A stretch of DNA of 63,666 bases, taken from assembly GCF_000003605.2 (NCBI RefSeq), contig NW_003111970.1, forward strand, positions 653,982 through 717,647, given 5' to 3'. The stretch is from Saccoglossus kowalevskii (Eukaryota; Hemichordata; Enteropneusta; Harrimaniidae). The notes below the pieces were generated by a model. The model was not told where the DNA came from. It made no database searches and was given only the letters and a program-made list of their open reading frames with translations. Below, piece after piece: positions 50,700 to 63,666 of the stretch. The stretch's first letter is position 1. Each line of letters opens with the position of its first letter. The position numbers and the translations under genes were made by a program.

Positions 50700-52436
50700 T
50701 TGAGGTTTCAGCATTGCTTTACATGGCCAAACTTATCGGGATCACTGTTAATCAGATGCTAAGATGCTTTCAAAAATGGGGAAATATCAAATTGTGCAGA
50801 GGTCAATTATAGAATTGATTATTCATGTGCAGTCATTTTGATTATAAATTCGCGTGCTTTTGACTTCTGAGCTTTTGAGAGAATCTGAAAAGTCAACTCT
50901 ACCTTCAAAACAGTTAATTACGGATGCTGGCGATTCGTCACTTGCCTTCTGCTTTTTGTTTCTGTCGGGCTAAAGTTGAAAATTTACTTTCGCTTTCGCT
51001 GCGTATATGCAATTTTTTCCCACAGATAACGCACTTTGCTTTGCTGTGTGGCATTTGTGGCAAAGTTTTGCTGATGTATATATAATAAATAAGTTATCCT
51101 TCATACGGTATACTTGCATCAGTTTCTGTACCTCCCGTGTGTTTTTTCCTCTAGCTAAAATTATTTTTGTTGGATATCGAGCTAAACGGGACTTTGATAA
51201 ACTTTCCCTCGTTTTGGCCCCTCTTCGCCCGACGTCAAAGCGGCTAAATAAGTATTTGAACATCTCACTTCCTGTTGTTTGTTTTGAGCAGCAATTATAC
51301 AGAGAGGTGATTATGTAAATCAACCTTTTACTATACTTGGATCCGCAAGTGACATAACGGCGTAAAGCTTATGACTCCAAAACAATTTGCGTCAGCAATG
51401 AATATTTGATTCCAGCTATTTCGTAATTTTCTATGAAAACAGAGCAATGGTAACGTGTTCACTTTATGTTTGAAACACAGACTTGCTTACCAGGAACGAT
51501 AATTATATTCGTGTGATACTGCTGAAATGTTCACAATTTCCTTAAGATGTTATGTAATTGAGCGATCACTTGATAAAAGATACTTCAATTTCTTTTTGTT
51601 CCATGTAAATGAATCTACTGTTACATTGAACCTATCATAATAAACATAATAGTAAAAATAAAAGGAACAAATTTACTCTGGCTAACACAAGGCGTCATCT
51701 TAGCCAACTATAGTTGCAATGCAGATGCTTTTAACATAATTATTTTAGATAAAAAAACGACCGAATATGTGCATGCTGAATGTGACTGTCATAACTTCAA
51801 AAAAACCACAGTGTTTTCTAAAAAAAAAAAAATCTAAAAATTACGTTAACATTTTTTTAATATTGTCACTTGGCCGGGCGATTACACATTCGGATCTGGA
51901 ACACTGCTTATGTGCCTACTTGATGGAGCAACCGTGTCGGCACCATGGCACCGCCATTTGTCGTGGAATATTAAAAAATTCGATTGTCACGGCATATAGA
52001 GCAAACAACGATCTGATTTCAATATTGAAACCTATTCATTTATTATTCACAATATACGTCTTAATTTTTTGTCGATTTTATTGTTAAATATAAATACAGT
52101 CTTCTTTATTTGCTTTCTTTTTCATCAGAACTAATGGCTATAACGGGCAAATTGAAATATGTTGTATACTTTATGTTATACTGTAATTCCATATCAATCT
52201 TCACATATTATCAAATTTACTAGAAGAGAAAAAAATAGCCGAATTTCACAAGTGTATTACGTACTCAACAAAAAGACGTGACAATGTCCTTGCCACTTTG
52301 CTGTCTAGCTAGTGAGTAGACATACACAGTGACTTTATGCGATCGCTATTGAACCTGTCATCATATAAGCGTTTTTATATCGTTTCACACAGGTTCATAT
52401 CACTTCAATTGTGTCATTCAATTGTGCCAATAATTC

Positions 52437-52460
52437 ACAAACAAACAAACAAACAAACAG
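52437..52460. repeat. (CAAA)n microsatellite
   Basis: Six tetranucleotide units. Confidence 0.95.
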
Positions 52461-53592
52461 TTTACACAGTATACAGATAAACAGAACAGTAGCATGTAGC
52501 CGCCATTATTTTTATTGAACACAAATCACATAGCCGTGCGATTGATTTAATTTCGTACATATTTAAATTGCACGAATGGTTATGCGAAAATTGAATTACT
52601 GTTTTTGATATTACTTCCAATAAGTCCCCAACTTTTGAATGAGATTGGAAAAATTATACTATAAACACAAATATAACTAGTTCACGAATTAATAAATTCC
52701 TCGCATGTGCATTTACCTTGTAATATGCAGCACTAATTAGAATTTTTTCAGCGAAGACTATTTTATGCATGACAAATTCAGCAACTTTAGTTCATGATCA
52801 AATCATAACCACATTTCTATATCATCAAGCGAGATACCAAAATCATTTTAAAAGCTACCCACTGAAATCTTTAATATGTTGAGATATAAATAAGACTGAT
52901 CAATTTATGTAATTCAAATGAAGGCAAATAACCACAATGTTTTGTTTCGTACACTGGAATTACCAATTACGTAATTCAAAAATTACAAAAAAAAAGCAAT
53001 GCAAATAGGTAGGCCGTTTCTATAAAAACAAAACTGTTTACAACAATTGATTGAATTTAATTCGCACACGTTATTAGAACAGAGACGGAAATTTAACATA
53101 ATGTGCGTTATAGAATGTAAGTGGTAGCATGTGTTCGCAATAATAAAAATATATGCATTATGGTCCAGCGAATTCGAGAAATAATTCTCCCTATTGAAAC
53201 GGTATCATACTTGTCTCCTGATATTATTGGTGTATATTTGATATCATTATAGGTAATGTGCAATAAATGCAACAGCCAATTAGTTGAACATTACCGAACA
53301 GTTCACTCTATTCGGTTGTGATTTTATTATCTTAAGGTGTCAAGTCGCCGACGAACACGCGGGATTCCCTTCTTGATAATATAGATTCTCTGTTTTAGAA
53401 AGTCGATATTCGATGCAATTTTTTGTATAGGCATTAGGTTACTCTTTTTGTAGGACGACTATTTACTCATAATACCACTGTGTTTGAGCAAACTTCGAAC
53501 GTCACTTTTTTTGTTGGTTAATTGCGTTAGCAATCCCGAAGCATAATTTGAACAGCAATGCATGACGGAATGTATTGTAGTGAAGACAAACA

Positions 53593-53789
53593 ATAACGAT
53601 GAGCGGCGCTCTAAGCCATGTTTCAATCAGTATAACGCGCAAACGCCTTAACTTTGAGATTTAATTTCTTACTGGCCAACTTACTCAACTAACGACGAGC
53701 AGCGCACTAAGCCATGTTTCAAATGAATCAGAGTAACTCTCAAACGCCGAAATTTTCAGATTTAATTTTTGACCAACTTATTTACAATT
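53593..53789. repeat. Two-unit tandem repeat, period about 97 bp
   Basis: Units at 53593-53689 and 53690-53789 share TAACGA[T/C]GAGC[G/A]GCGC, CTAAGCCATGTTTCAA, CAAACGCC and AGATTTAATTT, then a CCAACTTA ending. Divergence is moderate. Confidence 0.8.
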
Positions 53790-55924
53790 AAAGCTTTTGG
53801 GTTCTATGCACTATTTTACTTCAATTTTCTAAATGTGTTCACAACAACAGAAATACGTAATTACATAAATGACAACTGCAGGCAAGAAATAAAATTCACT
53901 GTCGAAAACCATCTATGTGTTTGGTGATTATCACTGTGTAAAATTTAAAACATCCAAAATAACACGTTATTATTATTTTCCCTACACAAACCTACAGGGA
54001 CAATTTAACAAGTATTATAATAGTTCTTGATTGAAGTAAAGTGCATCCGGTCGCATGGTCTACGTTCTTGTCTGTAGCAAATTGCTTATCAATGACCGTG
54101 TAGTAGTCCCTTAAACGCGATGAATAGAAAATTGTTTTCAAGGTCGCAAATAAAAATGCGTTTCAAATGTACGCGAACCCATTTATATTTGGCAATTAGT
54201 AAAAATTCAAACACATGACGGCATATAAGTGGAACTTGAATTCTGCTGATCCAGGTCATCAACTCGAAATATATGTACTAAGCAATCGGTCTGAGTGAAA
54301 GTACTTTGCAATTGTGAAACCAATTAAAAACAGTTATGGCAATTTAAGTACATTTTACATTTTTTTTTCAATTACATAAATGACACAAACACACTTTTTA
54401 TATGCAATGTACGACAGACTAATTTGCGGTAAAGAGTTGAAATGTTCAGTACAATTTATTTTACATTCTTATGATGCATATTTGTGTTTAGCATTCAGAT
54501 ACTGGATGGGACGAGATCATTACATTACATTGATGCATGGGCAAACAAGTTTTCAAGTTAAAAATTACGTGTGAACTAACAGCACATATTTGCACGGTGA
54601 TCTGTCACTGTGTTGAGTAGACTATATATATATATACAAGTTAGTACTATATTGATCGGGTGAGTGCACTGTACCGTTCATCGGCCGCACTTGGATTGTT
54701 GCCTCTACTTTAGATCCAATCTTATTCATATTCACAACCGTTCATTGCGTTCTAATACTCGTGTACAATATACTAAGAAAATAAGATTACTGAAATGACT
54801 TTGCCGAATTAAATATGTGTTTTAATGTTTACTTTGTTGGTCTGGTTAACAAAATTGCATAGTTATCGCGTTATTGCACACTGATCCAAAGAAACGACAT
54901 AAAATAATACATCGGTAGATGCGTATTAATACTAGTAACACTTATTTTTAAAATTTTTGACATAAGTTTCGCATAGCCAACAGGTCGCCAGTCGTCCCTA
55001 CAAATTCCACTTTTATCAGGGCATTAATATTGATGATTTGTATTACATGATAATGGGAGACTAAATTCATTTCATTGTAACTATCAAACTGTTATTTTAA
55101 TTTTTTTATGTAAGAACTGGTTCAATCAACTATAGAATCTAGCGGAACCCGCCGAATTCGTAGAATAACAGATGACAAACGGGTTATTCGGACGCTTACT
55201 GATTAAATCAAATCATACTTCTTGTTATCGAACCAACAACACACCACAGCAGATAGACTCTAATCACACATTTCCGATGAAAGCGTTGTTGTTACGTCAC
55301 TGCATACATTAAGTTATGACAGAGAGCAATGAATGAAATATATTGATGACTTGCGTATTTTATTTGGAATATGAATAAATAGGGCATAGATTTGCTGACA
55401 AATGCCATATTGGTAATCATTTCTCAAATCCTTGGGTTACTCTTCAGAAATTCCGTATCATCCTCTAAATCCCCTAATTTCGCTGTCTGTGAAAAGATCG
55501 TGTGAATTTTGTGTGCAATTTACATTAATATGTAAACGAGTATAGTATGTAAAATTTTATTTAGAACATTCTACGTCATTCGTGACTTTTTTCAACTTGG
55601 AATACATCTTGTTTTGTTAAGAAAAGCATCGTTTATATGGCAGTTAAAATAATATGTGACAATTACACTTTTATTTTATACAAGGGCATATTCAAATCAC
55701 TATAAATGTGACGACTATGGAATAAGTAATGGCGGAAACACGCAATCATTGTCCTCCTGGGCAACATGCGGTGCATACGTGCCGGTTCGAATATATATAA
55801 TCCGGCGGTCACTTCAAATACTTGAAGACGTTGGATGTAAACATTAACTATGAAAAAATCGAAATACGCCACTTTATCGCGCACTTATCTTAGTAAAATA
55901 TACACTTGCCTATCAGAAGTTCAA
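53790..55924. other. No gene seen
   Basis: AT-rich, no recognisable frame or repeat. Confidence 0.55.
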
Positions 55925-56230
55925 AGAGGATGTTCTTCATCTTCTTAATGGGCACCTTACATAATATGTTTCAAGGCTGGTTTTAAAGCATCATTGCGAG
56001 TTGAAAGTTAATAAATCCTGAATTTCTCAATGTGTATTATCCTAATCCTAATGAAATGCCAATTAACATTCGCAGTTCAGTTTCGATTGTCAATAGATAA
56101 GTTGCCGATGTAAGAACTAAAACTACAAAGACACCGATAGATGGAAATTGAATGAGATGCAACATTTACAAGCGACACATCGTCACAAATTACATCAATT
56201 GGGACGTCATTGTGTTCATGCCCGGTCATA
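55925..56230 (+). repeat. Direct duplication pair, copy 1
   Basis: Aligns with 58410-58735. Shared blocks are TTCATCTT[C/T]TTAATGGGCA, CAAGG[C/T]TGGTTT, GTTATCCTAATCCTA-like, CTAAAACTACAAAG[A/G]CACCG and C[A/G]TCACAAATTAC-like. Non-coding. Confidence 0.75.
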
Positions 56231-56714
56231 TGTACGTATATGCTATACATTTGTTTAATCGTAAAGCAAAATAGCCTCGTAAGAATGATGTATGATTTAA
56301 TTGTTGCGTTAGTATAAGTTTATCTGCATCGATGTGCTTTTCTTTTAAGGTCACGTGACGGGTGTATCATGAAAGCTCGAGTAATGTATTATTAATTAGC
56401 GAATGTCTTACCGACGCTTTTCTGTATTATCACATGACTAGGTCACATGAAATTGAATAAACGTATTACATGGTACATTGCCCGCCAAGTGGATATTACA
56501 TGGGTATATCATATGGATGACGTCACTGAAACTACTGTGTAACGATACTGCGCATGACAAATTGTCTTTGGCTGCGCTGCTCCAGCCGTTGTTGTTTTTG
56601 GGGTTGCTTTAGAGGTTTTGAAGAAATTTTAGCCATCCGAAAAAGACAGCGAATGTGCTAGAATGGATATTAAGTAAGATACTCTGTTTTGATGTTTTGG
56701 GGTAAATTTTATAT

Positions 56715-57275
56715 GAAGCAAAGCCGCCGCTGAAACGTCGAAGCCGGGGTCGCAGTGGCGCGTCCTACGATGTGAGCATTTCTACGCGTCCCACGCCGAT
56801 GCTAACAGGAAACGCTCTACGCTCTAAGACTTGTAAATAGAGGGTGTGGTACGTGTGTGAGAAAGTTATTGCAATCACTTCCACAGTACTCTGACATTTT
56901 TAACTGGCGAGTGGTGAAACTATTTGCGTTTGAAAATTTCTCAATTCATTTCAATAATATTATATTCGATAAATGAAGTGATTCACACTGCTTGAAACAT
57001 GGTTACTAAAAAGAGTATCCGTGACTGAAAGTAACAGTTACTATATATTTTTCAGCAAACAATGTATGTATATCATTGAGTAATGTGTCACTTGTTATAA
57101 TACATAAAATCAAATATTGGCTACTTCAAATATAAGTATTGTTATTTTGTGGGAGAGCGGCTGTGAGGGGTATATGGTAATGTAATTGTGCATGCTGGAT
57201 GTCTGTTCGATGTGATAAAAAAATAACACGTGGTCATTCGGGCAATATCACGATTTGTTGTCTGCCGAACAACTA
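56715..57275 (+). repeat. 0.6 kb repeat family, copy B
   Basis: Reverse-complement partner of copy A, roughly 75-80 percent alike by eye. It begins in block Y (frame: RVLRCEHFYASHADANRKRS then stop), continues through TCTCAATTCATTTCAATAAT, TTTTTCAGCAAACAATGTAT and ATGTGTCACTTGTT, and ends in block X (GGCAATATCACGATTTGTTG). The cysteine pair of copy A is only partly kept here (RC for CC). The block X that precedes Y in copy A is absent on this side. Confidence 0.7.
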
Positions 57276-60200
57276 CGGCCAATGTATTTATCGCTGCTAC
57301 GATTTCACATAACTAAATTCTTGAGTTTATCACATGAATAACGTGCGTTGTCTCAACAGTTTGGCGTAATAAGGATAAATCAAATGTGCATATTGCATAG
57401 TTTGACGTAACAAACTGTCGAAACTTGTTCCATTATAGGCGCTGCCTGAAGGCTGTGCGGAACTTCCAGGTTTATATGCGATTGGATAACTACGAATTGT
57501 GCTTACAACGATTTGCTTGGCTCGCTCGTCGGTGTAGTTTCAGTCCCTCCAAAAAGTTGGTTGAAATTAAAAAGAAATCTTAGCGAAATGAAGCAAAAAT
57601 CATGCAAGCACGCTTGAAACAAGACAAGGGAATATGAATAAAATTAGCATAGAAGTCGCGCAATGATATATTTAAACTCGGTGTTATTTAAGTAAAAATA
57701 GTTCTACTTTCAACACTACATCGTTCCACTTCTTTTTCCGAATGTGAAAATATGCATACCATAAATATATAATCCTTCATGTAGCTCGGATTGATACAAA
57801 CTCATCACGGAAATGGCAAATGTCTACAGATGTCAATCTAAGAGAACATGTTGTAGATTTGTCAGACGTGTATACTTCCTTTTCTGGTTTATTTTCTAAT
57901 TGTTCATCACACATCTACTCTATATGTCCCCTATTTCGATGGCGTCACCAAACTTTTATTGGTTGTATTTCTATATGGTATTCTAAAGTGTACCCTCAGT
58001 GTGGGGGTATCACAGTTGAGTTGCACTAGTGGGTAACAACGTGTTTACGTAAGTGCAGTTTGTTCCACTGTACTCGCAATGATGGTATCTCAGTGTCGTA
58101 TTCAGCTTTGCGAACAGTTCAAAAAAAATCCGTTAACAGAAATGACCTTGCCATTAAGATTCTATGGCACTATATATCGAAGCGGATTTAACCGGATTTT
58201 TTGACATTGTTCACGCTGATCTACAACTTACATCTAGGATCAGTTTGGAAAGATAAAAAAACCTAAACTAATTTATTACCTGAGCTTTTAAGCATGAATT
58301 ATCATATACTCTAAACGTCACGGATGTCAGCTTGATTAGACTAAAAGATCTCGTGTGCATCCAGTTATTGTCAACGCCTCGTAAGCATTTATTATACAAC
58401 TAAAAAAAGTGGATTTTCATCTTTTTAATGGGCAGATTACTTTAAATTCATCAAGGTTGGTTTCAAGACGTCATTCCAAAGTGGCATTTATTAACTTCTG
58501 AACTTCTCTCAAAATGTGTTATCCTAATCCTACTTTGTGCCGTACTAAAACTAAAACAAATACAATGCGTTTTCCATACATAGTAGTACAAGTAGTCGTA
58601 GATAACGTATCTGTGCAAAAGCTAAAACTACAAAGGCACCGTTTCGAGTGAGATACATATATTTACAGGTGGCACACCGTCACAATTTACGTCACGCGAG
58701 ATATTATCACCTCCATAACTGACCATGTGACGCGGCCGTCAAATTTAATTACAACATATGTACATGGAGATTATTTGTAACGTTTGTACATGGCTAAATG
58801 CATTATGTGCTCATTTGGGGGGGGGGGTCATTTAATGTTATGCAATTTGTAATACAAACTCAAACACTGACGTATAATGCAAAATGTGGGAGTGCTTGGA
58901 TGGCATAGCATCATGTGGAATTTATTATGTTGAACCCAAAATTAATTAGTAATACACTCGTCTCTCTCATATTTTATTACTTTATTATATGTTCCCTTAC
59001 TATTGAATAATTAGATGAATTTATATTTTTGTGAGTCTTTCCAAGCGACATTTCCTAACACCAACACATTATTGATGTATATAGCACACACACTTACCAA
59101 TTTGTTGCTCCGAATAAACGTGATGCGTGTTTAATACCTATTTATTCAAATATAACATTTTGTCTCGTCGTTGTTTGTTTGTGGGCGTTGGCTAGGTAGC
59201 GTATGCTTCACTCCTGTGCTGAGAGCTGACCCTGGCCCTATAGTTTGCTTTCCAATATTTTAATTTAACTGAATCCGTTCAATATATGACTGTTGACATT
59301 TTTTTTATTTGGACTACAAACAAATGATTGTAAAACATTAACCAGAATTATAGATGTCCGAAAGTAAAAAAAAAAAAGAATCATATTTTATGTTTTTCTG
59401 AAACACGTGAAATAATGAAAAAAAAAACATTCTTTAACGCAATCTCTTTGTCAAATATCTGTAGAATAGACCATGATAGTGATGTATTAAGTATTGCGTC
59501 TTATTATTAGAAAAAAACAATCATGATATTTCTCTTACTTTCACGAAAAAGATCTATTTATCTTCGATATTATACACATTTTCTTGTGGATTAAGGTGTT
59601 ATATTACACATCAAATTGTTTTTTGTGCGTGTATTATTACAAAATATAATTACCAACATAATTCTATGTTTGCCAAAGTTATTCCTCTTCTACCTGCTAC
59701 CCCGCGGAAAAAAATGACAAAAATGGTGATAAAATGGTAATAGGAATAAAACATTACAACATACAGGCTAAACAGCACTGTGCGTAAAATAAGTCAGGAA
59801 CATTTTATACATTTAGTTCATAAGCAAGACTGACTGACAAGACTGAATGAAAACCAAATGACATGACATGAGTATCACTCTTTCTACATAATTTTTACTT
59901 ACCCACCGTAATATAATATATAGAGAATGAAGTAAAATGTACATAAATAGTAAAGTAGTGTATTGTAGCATACTCTTTTACATAATTTTGGGAGTGGAAA
60001 AAAAACAATCGTAGATTATAGGACAAAAGTCGTATAAAGTCAAAACACATACAAAACCCGAAAGAACAAAACAAAAACAAATGACAAGTACACTACACTA
60101 CACTACAATACACTGTTATTTACAAATAACCATCCCCGTGGTACACCACAGAATTACGTTTCACGGCACATACACACTAGCAATAGCACATGCCATAAGA

Positions 60201-60417
60201 AATTGTTCAAATACTGAAACCTTTGTTATAATCTTAAATTCGGTAATTCTAGGTTACACTGTTCAAAAATCGCACACGTAAGTACATGCATTTAATATAA
60301 TACACCACAAAACAAAAAGCCCATACTGGCGAAAACGAGAATAACTCTCCGCGAACAGAAAATTCAACAATTAAGTCGATCAGCCTGGAAATGTCCGTGC
60401 ACTTTCGGCATTTGACC
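57276..60417. other. No gene seen apart from the duplication copy
   Basis: Contains duplication copy 2 (58410-58735), a G run at about 58818, and A/T-rich stretches. No coding evidence. Confidence 0.55.
58410..58735 (+). repeat. Direct duplication pair, copy 2
   Basis: Same orientation as 55925-56230, about 2.5 kb downstream. Repeat copy B (56715-57275) lies between them. Confidence 0.75.
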
Positions 60418-61107
60418 AGTGTCACAGTGTAAGGCCTGCTCATTTCTAATTAGAGAGCACTCACAGAACTCACACTGGACAAGGGCTTCTTTCACTGCCA
60501 TTATGGGGTAGGCAAGACAATATTGATGGTGATAACTCACAGTTCCAAGATGTGGAAATAGATGACAGTCAATGTCTCTGCAACACAACAACGAAGAAAT
60601 ACAGTATTGCTTGCAGAGGAACGCTGTTATTCTGGGTGGCACTGGTGAAAGCAGGAGATCGCAGAGCAGTTCATACGAGTCTCACAGAACCTGTATCACT
60701 TGTCTCACAATATCGCAGTTGAAATGATGGACCCCAACTGTCCTCAGTCTGTCCAATGTATATGCATAACTTGCCTAGAATCAGGGACACCACACGGGTT
60801 TCCACATGAGCCAATCAGAATGTGTTTTTGCTAGCAGCTGTCTCACGTAGGCAAGTCAGTAGATCATAAACATCTTTTGTTATTCAAATAACAGCACACC
60901 TGGTAGATTTCAATTGTCCTTCAAAAGTTATAAACATCCTTTGTCATGTAAATCTCAAGCACACCTGTTAGATTCAAATTTTTCTTCAGGAATGGTAAAG
61001 AGGTATGACCTGTCACTCTGTTTCTTCCCAGAATTCCACGCACACTTTTATTTGCAGCGTTTGAGGTGAGATGACAAAAGCATAGAATAAAACATGCTGA
61101 TAATCAG
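60418..61107. repeat. Dispersed repeat family R, copy 2
   Basis: Partner of 37728-38615, lacking that copy's 140-bp internal segment. The minus strand has a 92-codon frame at 60642-60364 with several Cys and His residues (for example EALVQCEFCECSLIRNEQAL), but it is not conserved as a frame in copy 1, so it is treated as repeat DNA and not as a gene. Confidence 0.85.
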
Positions 61108-63666
61108 CAGTATTACAAAAATAACTACACACGTGTCAAGGTTCCGTCATTGTCATGAATAATTATATACACTATTCAAGATATAGAAACTACGTGAAAA
61201 GTAATTAACATTTAAGTTATTTTAAATAATTCGGAACGAGTTTAAAAACAAACATTGTAAACTTCAGTAAACCTGGATGAACAGATCCTTGAACAAATTT
61301 GCAGGCCTAGTTTGGTTATTACCTGAAAATGCAACACTATGTGTTTTTAATAAATATTGTACGTTTCACATGAGTTTCACTTTATATGGCTACCAACAAA
61401 TATAATCACGTGACGTGCATGACTCTCACGTATCTTGGCGACATTCACAGGAAGCCATTTTTTTACTACAACCAATGTCTTTGCACTTCATCGATAAATA
61501 AAAACAATTGAAATATCGTCAATGCATGACAAATTGTGTGGACATTATCACTGGTGCACATATAGTATTATTGTCAACTTTTACACGATTGTCATTTTAA
61601 CCTTGCCGATGTATAGATTGGAGAAAAAACTTCGTCAAATATAAACGTAAATACGGGATGTCAACATTTTACTATTTTAACATGCAGTCTTTCAAGAAAT
61701 TACTTGATCACAATGATTAAAGACCATTGTCGTTGTCATGCGATCATTATGGGTGAAGGACTTGTCTTCTTGTATCAATTGCTGATATCGACTCTTGGTT
61801 TACACATCCTTAGGCAACTAAGGTAATGAATGTATACATGTACAATACCCCCAAAAACATACAGAAAATTCGATCAACGAGTACAACGGGATAGTACTAA
61901 AGATAGTGTTCTTGAATAAACTTCTCAAATAAACCCGTTGGATACTGAAAGGGCCCGTTGAATACTGAGTACGCTGATGAATATTAATACTGCTGATAAA
62001 AAAATATATTGGTCTAATACATCGTCAAGATTGGATTCTTCGTTCGTTTTTTTTTAAATGGTGAATGTTTTTATCGTGATCGCAAATCCCCTGTCACCGC
62101 AAAACAAATCACGACTGGACGCTTCTGCAGTTGATCAGACTATATTAAATATTCATGACTTCATTGAATATTTATCAGCGGGCCTGGAACGAGCTGATGA
62201 GAAAGAAAGGTAATTCACATTGCAAACATGTGATATGTGTATTACTGACAATATGCAGCTTGACGTGGTAAATATAGTGTATTAATATTTGCTGAGTGTA
62301 AACGTGCTGAATCTTAAGTTCACTGCATCGTTATATGATGTGAAACATCGCTGTCAACTCACACATTCACTTGTGGCTATTGGATATTGTACATTTCGTC
62401 TTCTTATAGATACAATGAACGCATCTCAGTAAAATGTTAAAATACATTGTTACACACATCGTCCCATTAGCTACAGCTTAATTTGCTTTGGAATTAATAA
62501 AGTCTTATTATAGTCGGAACTATTCTAAAAATGTCCAAAGGCGGTATACAACATTGGCCATGACCATAGTTTGTCATAAATTAAACTATTTACTGAATTA
62601 ATTAAATATTTACATCGCTATATGTTGTTCCCGCCCTTGACTTTACATATCGGTTAGAATGTACGCGTCTCCCTACATTTCTGCTAAGGTGTTTTTAAAG
62701 TTCTTTTAATAAGTACGGTGCGTTAATGATCTGAAGTGGCTGATTATTGTAATACAGATTCCCTACCAACTTACTTAACCTATTTTCTTGGTAAGTGCAG
62801 TATTGTTGTACATTGTGTCGTAGTGATTTGAGATTAATTTGATTGAAATGTAAAACCATCCTGATGTTGGTTCAATATCTCGTGTTTAATTCGCAACACA
62901 CAATTATTGTTCGTCCAGAGTCTTGTAACATTCCATTGCTTATACGTAGCTTGTTTTCGCTTAGTATATACTGTGAAAGTACAGTTTATAAAAAAAAAAA
63001 CTTCTTTTCTGTAAAAGTTCTTGCACACCTCAGCGATCCTTGAAATACAGCCATGCCATATGCCATCTGCTAAGTTAGTGAATCTGCGCGTGTTTCTTTG
63101 ACTTTTTGTGTTTAAGTGGAAACCGGTCACACTTGTATTCCATCTTATTGTTAATTGCCTGACGATGATGAATGGCAAGAGTCTGAAATGCGTAAAATGC
63201 TAATTGTGAACCGACTCAGGCCACAAACGGGAGGTTATCCCTGTAAACCTGCACTTTCACGTGCTGTATTTAATACATATGTCCATGTGAACCATAACAC
63301 ACTACATAGGTAAGTGTAAAAATACGTCATACTGTGAAGACTTGTCCATAACAATCAGAGAAAAATTAAACCCTATAACGCAAAGAACGTTAGTAGTAAT
63401 TTATTTGATACAATGCAAAGGAGAAGTAAACTGTCTTTGCATACAAATATGCAGTATGTAGATTAAACTGTCTACCTAGTGTCTACACGGACACGTTCTT
63501 GAAAATTAATACATCAATTAAGGTGTTTTTGGAAGGCATTTTCCTTCAATCACGTGCTAAACCATATGGATTAGCAGTAGATTAGGGCCACAAGAAAAAA
63601 AACATGTTAGCTGTGTACGAGATGGTATATATCTTTAATCTACAGTCGTACATAGCACTTAACTAA
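61108..63666. other. No gene seen
   Basis: A minus-strand frame of 114 codons (63178-62834) has no recognisable domain and is probably chance. Nothing else was noted. Confidence 0.5.

Larger units (their letters stand above)
48186..53592. other. Upstream flank of the GPCR; no coding exon seen
   Basis: Expected to hold the receptor's 5' non-coding exon(s) and promoter, which cannot be located by eye. Contains the long (TA)n, the 43-bp tandem, (CGTA)n at 50174-50189 and other simple repeats. Both strands are open for just over 100 codons at 50970-51323 without a recognisable domain. Confidence 0.5.

Noticed and set aside
50970-51323. Overlapping frames of just over 100 codons on both strands
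   Set aside because: Both strands open over the same bases indicates locally low stop density; neither translation shows a known motif.
60364-60642. Cys/His-rich 92-codon frame resembling a zinc finger
   Set aside because: It lies inside repeat R and the frame is not preserved in the other copy; Cys/His spacing fits no known finger.
62834-63178. 114-codon frame on the minus strand
   Set aside because: Low-complexity and basic, no domain, no supporting context.
1-63666. CRISPR arrays, operons, bacterial promoters, rRNA genes
   Set aside because: Nothing of the kind is present; the repeats have the spacing and divergence of eukaryotic repeats and the only gene is spliced.

Overview
The window reads as AT-rich nuclear DNA from an animal, most likely a marine or other invertebrate bilaterian. 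The support is a spliced peptide-receptor gene with canonical GT-AG borders, a long intron, non-LTR and Penelope-type reverse-transcriptase relics, a hAT-type MITE, many degenerate dispersed and tandem repeats, and microsatellites. Nothing bacterial or organellar is seen. There is one assembly gap, of 129 N at 35682-35810. The species cannot be fixed from sequence alone.

Only one intact host gene can be supported. It lies on the minus strand and encodes a class A (rhodopsin-like) peptide G-protein-coupled receptor of 386 residues in two coding exons: 47895 to 47119 (TM1-TM5) and 40994 to 40611 (TM6-TM7 and tail). They are separated by a 6.1 kb phase-0 intron in the third intracellular loop. 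A good acceptor at about 48186 suggests at least one more 5' non-coding exon upstream. Motif pattern places it in the RYamide/luqin/tachykinin/NPY-type group; the exact ligand is inference.

Layout: 1-6.1 kb is non-coding, with a diverged ~0.2 kb direct repeat pair (2.4 and 4.2 kb) and a perfect 40-bp palindrome (6.1 kb). A 156-bp hAT-like MITE with an 8-bp target duplication lies at 6.49 kb, followed by a GC-enriched patch at 7.2-7.6 kb. From 7.6 to 24 kb is mostly anonymous AT-rich DNA, with a doubtful decayed coding relic at 13.85-14.25 kb. From 24.8 to 30.4 kb is repeat-rich: one end of a multi-copy 0.6 kb repeat, a 32-bp-period CCAAT minisatellite, two dead copies of one retroelement family, and a tandem segmental duplication. 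At 33.6-35.7 kb a non-LTR retrotransposon with two in-frame stops and a structured 3' end runs into the gap. From 37.2 to 38.6 kb are degenerate tandem repeats and copy 1 of a 0.7-0.9 kb repeat whose second copy is at 60.4-61.1 kb. The receptor occupies 40.6-48.2 kb, and its intron carries the fullest copy of the 0.6 kb repeat. From 48.2 to 63.7 kb is intergenic, with microsatellites, several tandem repeats, an inverted copy of the 0.6 kb repeat at 56.7 kb, and a direct duplication pair (55.9 and 58.4 kb).

The receptor is the only gene with an interpretable cellular role. No operon-like or pathway clustering is present. The least explained structure is the three-location 0.6 kb repeat family, which keeps a short cysteine-containing, exon-like reading frame followed by a polyadenylation-like signal.
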